In this document: positions 1 through 6,161 of the stretch, piece by piece
Numbering within the stretch: position 1 is the stretch's first letter
Layout: each line of letters opens with the position of its first letter
Source of the DNA: an uncultured Bacilli bacterium
GTDB lineage: Bacteria > Bacillota_I > Bacilli_A > RF39 > UBA660
Reading direction: 5' to 3'
Length of the DNA: 6,161 nucleotides
Assembly (NCBI GenBank): GCA_934090775.1
Contig: CAKOKF010000058.1
Coordinates: forward strand, 1-6,161
Notes under the pieces: generated by a model
The model's database searches: none
Seen by the model: the letters and a program-made list of their open reading frames with translations, nothing else
What the model was told of the DNA's origin: nothing
Position numbers and translations under genes: made by a program

Positions 1-12
1 AAAAAAACTAAG

Positions 13-42
13 AAATAAAGCCAAAAAATAGGCAATTTTTTT
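13..42 (+). terminator. Weak terminator-like element at the window edge
   Basis: A short GCC/GGC pair (20-22 with 31-33) encloses an A-rich loop. It is flanked by A-rich sequence on the left and a run of seven T on the right (36-42). Alternatively, the A run at 23-28 pairs with the T run itself. This could be the Rho-independent terminator of a gene lying to the left of the window. The GC stem is only three base pairs and A/T runs are common in this DNA, so the call is tentative. Confidence 0.3.
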
Positions 43-52
43 AAAACTTATA

Positions 53-80
53 GTAACAGTCTTTATAAATATGCTATAAT
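53..80 (+). promoter_or_regulatory. Sigma-A type promoter of prsA with extended -10
   Basis: A perfect TATAAT lies at 75-80, preceded by TG one base upstream (72-73), which makes an extended -10 element. The best -35 candidate is GTAACA at 53-58, four of six matches to TTGACA with a 16-base spacer. A weak -35 fits with dependence on the extended -10. The predicted transcription start, about seven bases past the -10, falls near 87. That leaves a leader of only about 14 bases, so the ribosome binding site sits almost at the 5' end of the mRNA. Confidence 0.6.
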
Positions 81-85
81 GCTCT

Positions 86-92
86 AGAGGAG
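86..92 (+). promoter_or_regulatory. Ribosome binding site of prsA
   Basis: AGAGGAG is a strong Shine-Dalgarno match, eight bases before the ATG at 101. It fixes the start, which also gives a clean lipoprotein signal peptide. Confidence 0.75.
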
Positions 93-100
93 AGATAAAG

Positions 101-1159
101 ATGAATAAAAAAATACAAAAAGTAGCAGTTCTTAGTCTTGCTAGTATGACATTACTTAGTGGTTGTGGAACTAAAACAATACCAACTTTAGAAAATGGAA
201 ATCAAGCTATAGTAACATTTAAGGATGATGTTAAAATTAGCGTTAACGATTTCTATAATCAAATGAAGGATAAGTATGGTACAGAAGTTATTCTTAATAT
301 GATTGATAAGATGATATTAGAGAAAAAATATAGTGATTATGTAGATGAAGCCAAAAAAAGTACTGAGTCTATTATGAGTCAGTTAGAATCACAATTTGGA
401 GATAAATTACTTGCAGCGATACAAGGTTATACTGGATATCAAACTATTGATGAATATAAAGAATATATTTATTTAAGTAATTTACAAAAAAAAGCAGCTG
501 AAGATTATGCTAAAGAAAATATTAGTGAAAAAGAAATAAAGAAATATTATAAGGATGAGATTAAGCCTGATATTAAGGTTTCCCATATTTTAATTAGTGT
601 AAATTATGCATCGGATGCCTCAGATGATGATAAAACTAAAGCTAAAAATGAAGCAAAAGCTAAAGCTCAAGAAGCATTGGATAAGTTAAAAGCAGCTGAT
701 CAAAGTAAGATTGCTGAAACATTTAGTGAACTGGCTAAAGAATACTCAAATGATGATTCTTCTAAAGATGATGGTGGTAATTTAGGATTCATAAATACCG
801 ATACTTTAGGTTCAAATTATGATAAACTTGTTGAGGAAGCTTACAAATTAAAAGATGGTGAATACTCAAGTAATATAGTAGAAACCGAATTAGGTTACCA
901 TTTGGTATATCGTACTGAAACTAAAGAAAAAGCTGATTTAGAATCAGTTAGAGATAAGATTCTTGATTCTTTAGTAAGTGATTATTTAAGTGAAAATCAA
1001 GAAGCTTATATTAAATCAATGCAAGCTGTTCGTAAGGAATATGGTATGGATATTATTGATGATGATTTAAGTACTAATTACACTAATTATATTCAAAATT
1101 CTTTATTAAAGATTCAAGAAAATAAAAAGAATAACTCATCTAGTAGTTCTAGTAAATAA
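101..1159 (+). CDS. prsA: PrsA-like foldase lipoprotein (parvulin-type peptidyl-prolyl cis-trans isomerase)
   Basis: This is a 352-residue extracytoplasmic lipoprotein that by family helps exported proteins fold by isomerising peptidyl-proline bonds on the outer face of the membrane. Residues 1-21 form a lipoprotein signal peptide: Lys3, Lys4 and Lys7, a hydrophobic core, then the lipobox L19-S20-G21-C22. Cys22 is the predicted lipid-modified residue. Residues about 45-155 form the charged, helical N-terminal chaperone part. Residues about 158-272 are the parvulin domain, with VSHILI (His162), the helix FSELAKEYSND (208-218), GGNLGF (225-230) and GYHLV (His267). These are the expected family landmarks, including both conserved histidines. 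A helical segment follows, ending in a run of six serines (346-351) before the last Lys. Length is close to that of other PrsA proteins. It has its own promoter and ribosome binding site, stands alone on the plus strand and is followed by a hairpin terminator, so it looks monocistronic. The family call is firm; its client proteins are unknown. Confidence 0.92.
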   Translation: MNKKIQKVAVLSLASMTLLSGCGTKTIPTLENGNQAIVTFKDDVKISVNDFYNQMKDKYGTEVILNMIDKMILEKKYSDYVDEAKKSTESIMSQLESQFGDKLLAAIQGYTGYQTIDEYKEYIYLSNLQKKAAEDYAKENISEKEIKKYYKDEIKPDIKVSHILISVNYASDASDDDKTKAKNEAKAKAQEALDKLKAADQSKIAETFSELAKEYSNDDSSKDDGGNLGFINTDTLGSNYDKLVEEAYKLKDGEYSSNIVETELGYHLVYRTETKEKADLESVRDKILDSLVSDYLSENQEAYIKSMQAVRKEYGMDIIDDDLSTNYTNYIQNSLLKIQENKKNNSSSSSSK

Positions 1160-1165
1160 TAATTT

Positions 1166-1207
1166 AAAAATATCAAGAAAACAAATCTTGATATTTTTTA
1201 TTTTTTT
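1166..1207 (+). terminator. Bidirectional Rho-independent terminator between convergent genes
   Basis: The left arm 1166-1178 (AAAAATATCAAGA) pairs perfectly over 13 bases with the right arm 1186-1198, around the seven-base loop AAACAAA. On the plus strand it is followed by T at 1199, one A, and seven T (1201-1207), ending prsA seven bases after its stop. Read on the minus strand, the same hairpin ends in five T within the stem and then AAATTATTATTT, so it can also end the operon whose last stop is at 1216-1214. It is the only structure in the 54-base gap between the two convergent genes. Confidence 0.85.
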
Positions 1208-1213
1208 AAATAT

Positions 1214-2194
1214 TTACTTTTTAATTTGATTAGGATAAATAACTGTTTTTTCTAAAACTAGATCACTTACCATAATATCCATTAATCTCTCAATCGTAGG
1301 ACTTGTGTTAACAGTAACGATTTTAGATTTAACTTTATTAATAAAATTAGAAGCATTATTTTCATTACTAGTAAATATAGCACTACTATAACCATTACCA
1401 TTATAATTAATTTGCATTATCGCTTCATCTACTCCATCTACTAACATACTGCCCCGTAAATCAATTTTTAAATTTTTATTAATATAAACATTCATCGGCA
1501 AATGAAGATTGATTATCTTGGTTAAGAAATTTTTATTAATCATTTCATCAATATATAAATCAAATGTTTCATAACCACTAACTAAAACAGGTACTTTAGA
1601 ATAATTGATAATTTTATTTTGAAAAGATTTATTACCAATTGCTATTACTAAATTAATATTGGCATAATTAGTTTTTAATAATTCTTCGAAAGTATTTGTT
1701 ACAAATAAATTAATAAAGTCTTGCGATAAATTATTTGTAGCTAATACAGCTTTAATAATATTTTCTAATACTTTATTTAAACCATATGCGTAACCAGTAG
1801 TAACAATAATAGAAGTATTACCAGCTAAAAAGTTTTTTAAAAATATTTCTAGGATAATATAAGGATTGCCTTCATTAAAAATTAAGATATTACCTCGATC
1901 AAAATATTGTTTACCATAGTATTTATTATTATCTTTTTTGAGAGTTTTTACATTACCATAATAAATGGTTTCATTAGTAATATTTTTAAATATTCTTTCG
2001 ATAATAGAAAAGTCGATTATATTACCGTTATGATTTTTTATATCTATATTATTAGCAGCTATAAGCTCTTTTTTACTAGAAATGATACTATTTTTAAGAT
2101 TGCTTATTACTCTTTTTATCTTTTCTTCGTTTAAACATTTTTTATCTATAATATATGTTTTACTAATTATATTATTTAAATTATTATCTAACAT
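1214..2194 (-). CDS. Degenerate ProA-like (glutamate-5-semialdehyde dehydrogenase family) protein, probable pseudoenzyme
   Basis: This 326-residue protein shows the ProA layout, as judged by eye from family knowledge. KELIAANNIDI (42-52) matches the ProA motif around EILAANAKD. Residues 98-134 match the region containing the YEARP motif and the following glycine turn. NLVIAIGNKSFQ (181-192) matches the DLIIPRGGKGL region, and VPVLVSGYETFDLYIDE (201-217) matches the VPVIETGAGNCHVYVDE region. DGVDEAIMQINYNGNGYSSA (253-272) matches the LDEAIxHINxYGSGHxEAI region, then VTVNTSP (293-299) matches VYVNAST. Authentic ProA is about 415 residues and reacts through a cysteine in a CNAAET motif. Here that position reads LPMNVYIN (232-239), the only cysteine is Cys20, and the glycine-rich C-terminal motif of ProA is absent. 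Catalysis of glutamyl-phosphate reduction is therefore unlikely. No proB or proC lies nearby in this window. The start is supported by TAGGAG six bases upstream, and the gene follows the giant gene by two bases. Asn and Ile together make about 30% of residues (my hand count, 98 of 326). It could have a structural or regulatory role, or be decaying, but the frame is intact. Confidence 0.72.
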   Translation of the reverse strand: MLDNNLNNIISKTYIIDKKCLNEEKIKRVISNLKNSIISSKKELIAANNIDIKNHNGNIIDFSIIERIFKNITNETIYYGNVKTLKKDNNKYYGKQYFDRGNILIFNEGNPYIILEIFLKNFLAGNTSIIVTTGYAYGLNKVLENIIKAVLATNNLSQDFINLFVTNTFEELLKTNYANINLVIAIGNKSFQNKIINYSKVPVLVSGYETFDLYIDEMINKNFLTKIINLHLPMNVYINKNLKIDLRGSMLVDGVDEAIMQINYNGNGYSSAIFTSNENNASNFINKVKSKIVTVNTSPTIERLMDIMVSDLVLEKTVIYPNQIKK

Positions 2195-2196
2195 GA

Positions 2197-5100
2197 TTAA
2201 CTCCTACTCTTTGTATCATTATTAGAATTTATTTGATTATATAATTCTAGGGTATCTCTATCTAATAATGATAAATCTATATTTTTATCTTTGGTTATTT
2301 TGGCGATTGCAAGTTTTATTTGATATTGAGCAATATCGAACATATTTTCATTATAAAGAATTTGTCCTATTCTTATAGTACTTGATGTTATATCATATAT
2401 TATAGAGATATTACTGTTATAAATTACTCTAGTGGTTTTAGGATCTAAATCATAACAACGAGCTAAAATAGTAATATAACTTTCATCTTCTTTAGCTTGA
2501 GTTAAAGCATAATTTAAATTATCACCACTATTTTTGGTTAATAATTCTAGTTTTATTAAATGTAAGTAATCTTTTTCTTTAAAATTAGTATCATCATAAA
2601 TTTTAAAGTCGTCAGTGTATATAGCTTTATTTTCCACAGGGCTTCTATTTAAATTATCTTGTTGGCCAGCAATAATATATTGCGTTGTTGAATCATTGGT
2701 ATAAAGACTACGATTTAATTTAACAGGGGCATCATAAGGAAGAGGATGAGCAAGAATACTAGTATCAAGGGTAGCTTGTTTTTTTAATTCCTCAGCAATA
2801 TCATTATAGCCAAGGCCGATTGTTACTTTTGATAAACATAAAGCATCATATTCAGGTTGGGTTATTTCTCCTTTTTCTAATAAAGATTTATACATTTCTT
2901 GATCTTTTTTCAATAAAATATTAGCAGCTTGTTTATACATATCATAAACAACTTCGGTTAAATTTATCTTTTTTTGGGCAGCTCGTTCAAAAGCTTTGTG
3001 AGGAATTTCAATATTATCAAAACACAAAACATTTTTGTTTCGCCATACCCAACTTTGAGCGACAATATTATTTTCTTTATCTTTTATAACAAAAACACGA
3101 CCATCAGGACTTGTCATAGAATGTTCCATGCAAACTTCAGCAGCATCATCGATTTCTTGACAGCAATCAGTAAGAGTACCAATAGCAAGACCTAAAGGAT
3201 CATCTAAGCGCAATATCTCGTAAGTGAAATCATCATAAGTTTCTTCAATAAAGGGTATACTACTTTTCACTCTTCTTTTACTATGTTCATAAATCTCTTG
3301 TAACTTAACAAATTGATCTTGGGTATAGCCAGCAATGGAAGCAATAGAGGCCATTTGTTCGTTACCAATATTAACATTTGTAAATTTATTTTCTAATACG
3401 TAGTTAACAGCCATTTGCCATGTTAAATGGCGATTAGAATTTATGGTTTTAATATCTTTAAATTGTTTTTGAATCGAACCCAAATACTTAGAATTTTCGG
3501 CATCGTTTAGAATTGTATTCAAATTAGTTAGTAAAAATTTATAGAAATCAGGATTATATTGAAAGTCAAAGTTTCCAAATAATTGATGGGCATTAGTAGC
3601 ATTTATTAAAGATAATTCTTTAAAGCCACTTAGTATTTGTCGAATAATTTGGCTTGTTTTAGGATATTTTTGTTGATTAATTGTTAAAGTATAGGTATTA
3701 TCTTCATTATGACGATATAACTGTTTAAAAAAGTTAGGTCTAGTAATAGGAAATTTCTCGGCTTTGGCAGTTAATATTAAGCTGGTTACAATATCACTAT
3801 TGGAAGAGTAGATGTTAAAATTAACATTATTATCGAAAGCATTATCGAGATTATTTAAAATATAACCAATGTCTTCTTGAAAATTAGTTGGTAATTTGGT
3901 TAGTAAATCATATACCTTTTTAAAACCTCTATCATCATTATCAAAAGTACCAAAAACATAGGCAATTTTTAACAATGCTTCTATACTCTCATCATTTTTT
4001 GTAAATTCAGATAAACGCATTAAATTGCTCCATTTAAATCCTGCTGTTAAAAACTTATCAATGTCTTCTAAAGGTAAGTTTTCCATAACAACTTGATTAG
4101 GGATAAATTTACCACCAGTTTTTAAATACCACGTTTTTAGAGAATCAACTTTATTAGCATGAATCATTTTAGTTACTATATCAGGCTTTTTACTGGCTAA
4201 TTTTAAGGCTTCTAAATTACCAAAAAGATTAAAATAATGAGCAATAGCGGTTTTATAAAATTTATCTTTTCTAATGAATAAACTTACAGCGGCTTTATCT
4301 TTTAAGAAAGGAAAGTATTCTTCATAGTGAGCTGCTAAAGTATAAAAATCAATACCATCTTCAAACGACATTTTTAATCCTAAAGGAGCATCCTCATCAA
4401 GAAAAAGTTCAGCATGATTTTGAAGTAAAAAGGCAGGTGCATTATCTTCATTAAAAGAAATGCCTTCATAAGTTGCTCTTTTAACTATTAACTCTTCTAA
4501 TGATTTACACAATTCAAGATAAGAAATATTATTAGAAAAATTAACCCTATTAATGGAATCATTTAGAAATTTACCATAAGTACCACACAACTTTAGAAAG
4601 TCATCTTTGCCTAATTGTTTTAAATATATTTGAGCTTCATTCATTCCATTACCAAAACAATAAGTACTATTATTTCTAATAGCAATGTTAATATTTTTAT
4701 GTTTTAAAACTTCAAGTAGTGGTTTACACATAAAAATATCTTCAAAAGTTAATTTTCCTCTATAGAATTTATCAACAATTTCATCTTGAATTGCTTCACT
4801 AGCTGGCATTATTTCTCTTGGTGATAGAAAAAGATCAGGATATTCTTTAACGAATAATGGATCACTTACTAAGTTAGCATAATAAAATTGGCTATATTTT
4901 AAGATATTACTATAAGTAATACTTCTTATTTTTTTATCAATTTGGTCTTTAGTCATATTATCATCTAGTTTTATTTCAGCAAGTGAATCTACTAAATAAT
5001 TATTGTATCCATATTTTTTAAAGATATCTAATAATGCCAAATTACCAAAATGACTGGTATAAAAAGGAATAAATACTTCTTTAAATTTTTTATTATCACT

Positions 5101-6161
5101 ACTAATAACATATCTTAAATCTTCATGTTGCAATGTATCAAAATTTTTAGGATAAAAGCGAATGTAATCGGGAGTCAGTCTATTTTCATAAAACGCCTTT
5201 TTTAAAGTTTCTTCACAATCATCGGCAATAAAGAGATGACGGAAATCTTGGTAAAAGGCTTTTGAATACATAGGAATGAAGGCATAGGAGTCATAATCTT
5301 TAAAGTAATTTTTCTCTCGCATTTGTCCTAATTGCTCTGCCATAAAGGCACGAAATTCTTGATAAGTGGCAAATTCTTTAAAGTCAATATTACTTCTTTG
5401 TAAATATAAGATAAAGGCATTTTGGGGGCTTTTATCGTCCATATAATCGAAAAAGTGTGTTTCATCATTAAATTTGATAGCATTATCAATATTGTTAGTT
5501 TCTACTATTTTGCGTTGCAAGGGATCATATAAGCAAATTTGGGGATTATATTTTTTTAAATTATTTATATAGTAATATTTAGGAGCAATGCTTGTAAACA
5601 TTTCGCTTGCCCAATCGGGTACTTCTTTTTCTTTAAAGTATGCTAAGTAATTAGTAACGGCATCTCTTAAACCAGTTTTTACATCATATTTTTTATTAAA
5701 ACTTAAAGAAATATTAGCATCATTTAGGTGTTTAATTAATTTGGGATATAAGGGATAAACTTGTTGAAAAGCCATATTACCATAAGTTAAGTCAATTTGC
5801 ATGATTATATCTTTAGAATTTTTTGTTTTTGATTTCATGAATCCTAACAAAGGGATGCTTTTAAATTCCTCAAAGTTATTTAAAACATCGCTGACCATTA
5901 GACTACGTTCATAATATCTAGTTTTAACATCATCAGGTAAATTACTAGAGGTCTTAAAAATATTTTCATTAAGACGAACAAATTTGGCCGGGTAATTCTC
6001 CGGTTTTAATTTTCTTTTAGAAAATTCATTGTTAGCGGATAATACATCATCGATAGATATTTCATAAATATTTTTAATAATTGCTTTTGGATCATCTAAT
6101 GTTGTATCTATTTTATTAAAATAGGTATTAGATAGATTAAAAATAAGACCATTTAATACTT
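2197..6161 (-). CDS. Giant repeat protein with C-terminal TDCCQ/AQSWVWR domain, 5' end outside the window
   Basis: I do not recognise a named gene. At least 1320 residues are encoded here. The first in-frame ATG is at 5898, but all 87 codons between it and the window edge are open, read as normal protein, and no Shine-Dalgarno precedes the ATG. The true start is therefore beyond 6161. Residue numbers below count from Met at 5898. No signal peptide or membrane segment is visible, so a cytoplasmic location is likely. Residues about -20 to 635 contain four degenerate copies of a helical unit. Residues about 636-880 are further mostly helical sequence. Residues about 888-1101 form a distinct domain with TDCCQ (910-914), C923-x2-H926, FVIKD then IVAQSWVWR (945-953), FDNIEIP (960-966), VTIGLGYNDI (1025-1034) and paired LYTND/IYTDD segments (1065-1069, 1093-1097). 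Residues 1110-1233 are helical with a polar tail. I recall similar CCQ/AQSWVWR/DNIE motifs from large uncharacterised bacterial proteins, but no function. It is the upstream gene of a tight pair with the ProA-like gene. The gene is certain; its role is unknown. Confidence 0.85.
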   Translation of the reverse strand, partial: VLNGLIFNLSNTYFNKIDTTLDDPKAIIKNIYEISIDDVLSANNEFSKRKLKPENYPAKFVRLNENIFKTSSNLPDDVKTRYYERSLMVSDVLNNFEEFKSIPLLGFMKSKTKNSKDIIMQIDLTYGNMAFQQVYPLYPKLIKHLNDANISLSFNKKYDVKTGLRDAVTNYLAYFKEKEVPDWASEMFTSIAPKYYYINNLKKYNPQICLYDPLQRKIVETNNIDNAIKFNDETHFFDYMDDKSPQNAFILYLQRSNIDFKEFATYQEFRAFMAEQLGQMREKNYFKDYDSYAFIPMYSKAFYQDFRHLFIADDCEETLKKAFYENRLTPDYIRFYPKNFDTLQHEDLRYVISSDNKKFKEVFIPFYTSHFGNLALLDIFKKYGYNNYLVDSLAEIKLDDNMTKDQIDKKIRSITYSNILKYSQFYYANLVSDPLFVKEYPDLFLSPREIMPASEAIQDEIVDKFYRGKLTFEDIFMCKPLLEVLKHKNINIAIRNNSTYCFGNGMNEAQIYLKQLGKDDFLKLCGTYGKFLNDSINRVNFSNNISYLELCKSLEELIVKRATYEGISFNEDNAPAFLLQNHAELFLDEDAPLGLKMSFEDGIDFYTLAAHYEEYFPFLKDKAAVSLFIRKDKFYKTAIAHYFNLFGNLEALKLASKKPDIVTKMIHANKVDSLKTWYLKTGGKFIPNQVVMENLPLEDIDKFLTAGFKWSNLMRLSEFTKNDESIEALLKIAYVFGTFDNDDRGFKKVYDLLTKLPTNFQEDIGYILNNLDNAFDNNVNFNIYSSNSDIVTSLILTAKAEKFPITRPNFFKQLYRHNEDNTYTLTINQQKYPKTSQIIRQILSGFKELSLINATNAHQLFGNFDFQYNPDFYKFLLTNLNTILNDAENSKYLGSIQKQFKDIKTINSNRHLTWQMAVNYVLENKFTNVNIGNEQMASIASIAGYTQDQFVKLQEIYEHSKRRVKSSIPFIEETYDDFTYEILRLDDPLGLAIGTLTDCCQEIDDAAEVCMEHSMTSPDGRVFVIKDKENNIVAQSWVWRNKNVLCFDNIEIPHKAFERAAQKKINLTEVVYDMYKQAANILLKKDQEMYKSLLEKGEITQPEYDALCLSKVTIGLGYNDIAEELKKQATLDTSILAHPLPYDAPVKLNRSLYTNDSTTQYIIAGQQDNLNRSPVENKAIYTDDFKIYDDTNFKEKDYLHLIKLELLTKNSGDNLNYALTQAKEDESYITILARCYDLDPKTTRVIYNSNISIIYDITSSTIRIGQILYNENMFDIAQYQIKLAIAKITKDKNIDLSLLDRDTLELYNQINSNNDTKSRS
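2201..2206 (-). promoter_or_regulatory. Ribosome binding site of the ProA-like gene, inside the upstream gene
   Basis: On the minus strand TAGGAG ends six bases before the ATG at 2194. It lies within the last codons of the giant gene, whose stop (2199-2197) is two bases from this start. The arrangement suggests translational coupling and confirms the start of the downstream gene. Confidence 0.7.
2596..3237 (-). other. C-terminal cysteine-rich domain of the giant protein
   Basis: Residues about 888-1101 counted from Met at 5898. This part is the least repeat-like and has the most conserved-looking motifs. Two adjacent cysteines (912, 913) are followed by Cys923 and His926, a spacing that could bind a metal or form an active site. 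Then come two likely beta strands (FVIKDKEN and NIVAQSWVWR), a third (NVLCFDNIEIP) and a helix (from about 980). This strand order resembles the central part of a GNAT acyltransferase fold, but the acetyl-CoA binding R/Q-x-x-G-x-G/A motif is not visible. GLGYNDI and the TND/TDD segments close the domain. The GNAT comparison is inference from predicted strand order only. Confidence 0.45.
4000..5961 (-). repeat. Four degenerate protein-level repeats in the giant gene
   Basis: Numbering counts from Met at 5898. Each unit opens with [LI]F, then [FY]Y plus an LT-x2-D[IV]-like turn. About 60-73 residues after the opening comes a [FY]GN[LM]-like motif. Unit 1 opens at 5961: IF, RYYERSLMVSDV, then YGNMAF (39-44). 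Unit 2 opens at 5235: LFIADD, AFYENRLTPDYI, then FGNLALL (284-290). Unit 3 opens at 4830: LFLSPRE, KFYRGKLTFEDI, and a weak second motif LGKDDFL (429-435). Unit 4 opens at 4407: LFLDEDA, KMSFEDGI, then FGNLEAL (559-565). Units 2 to 3 and 3 to 4 are 135 and 141 residues apart; units 1 to 2 are 242 apart. The right end of unit 4 is approximate. The pattern was aligned by eye and suggests an alpha-solenoid scaffold. Confidence 0.5.

Noticed and set aside
486..493. Run of eight A in prsA as a possible phase-variation slippage site
   Set aside because: It encodes part of Gln-Lys-Lys in a continuous frame, and such A runs are expected in a genome this AT-rich; nothing suggests switching in this housekeeping gene.
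1907..2134. Plus-strand open frame of 75 codons
   Set aside because: It lies antisense inside the ProA-like gene, is made of Phe/Ile/Tyr from reversed AT-rich codons, and has no convincing ribosome binding site.
2236..2264. Possible internal minus-strand promoter before the ProA-like gene (TATAAT at 2241-2236, TAGATA at 2264-2259, 17-base spacer)
   Set aside because: It lies within coding sequence of the giant gene, where such AT words arise easily by chance. The two-base gap already explains expression as an operon. It could still act weakly.
2629..2640. DnaA-box-like TTTTCCACAGG
   Set aside because: It is a single imperfect copy inside coding sequence, with no cluster or AT-rich unwinding context, so not evidence for an origin.
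2974..3195. Plus-strand open frame of 73 codons
   Set aside because: It is antisense to the most motif-rich part of the giant gene, with no start signal or recognisable protein; a shadow frame.
1..6161. CRISPR arrays, tRNA or rRNA genes, insertion sequences, riboswitches
   Set aside because: I saw no direct DNA repeats with regular spacing, no cloverleaf or rRNA signatures, no transposase motifs or inverted-repeat ends, and no long untranslated leader in either strand.

Overview
The window comes from a very AT-rich bacterial genome that uses the standard code. Trp is encoded by TGG, no in-frame TGA occurs, and all three genes end in TAA. Gram-positive promoter and Shine-Dalgarno signals and a PrsA-type foldase lipoprotein point to a low-GC Firmicute. 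An uncultured gut-type Bacilli or Erysipelotrichia-like lineage is my best guess; the species cannot be told from this window.

Layout. Bases 1-50 hold a weak terminator-like element, probably the end of an upstream gene. Bases 53-100 carry an extended -10 promoter and a strong ribosome binding site. They drive a plus-strand gene (101-1159) for a lipid-anchored parvulin-type peptidyl-prolyl isomerase, PrsA. A perfect 13-bp hairpin flanked by T runs (1166-1207) lies between this gene and two minus-strand genes that converge on it. Reading from right to left, the minus-strand operon starts with a giant gene (6161 to 2197) whose 5' end lies outside the window. Two bases later comes a 326-residue gene (2194 to 1214).

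The giant protein has at least 1320 residues here. The first in-frame ATG, at 5898, is almost certainly not its start, because the frame stays open to the window edge. It appears to be a long helical repeat protein: I can align four degenerate copies of a unit, three of them spaced about 135-141 residues apart. A C-terminal domain of different character follows, with the motifs TDCCQ, C-x2-H, AQSWVWR, DNIEI and GLGYND.

The 326-residue protein resembles gamma-glutamyl phosphate reductase (ProA, aldehyde dehydrogenase superfamily) along most of its length. It has lost the catalytic cysteine and the glycine-rich C-terminal motifs, so it is probably a pseudoenzyme.

How they work together. PrsA is a stand-alone housekeeping gene for folding exported proteins. 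The giant protein and the ProA-like pseudoenzyme are tightly coupled and probably made together. Whether they share a function is unknown, and that pair is the least explained part of the window.
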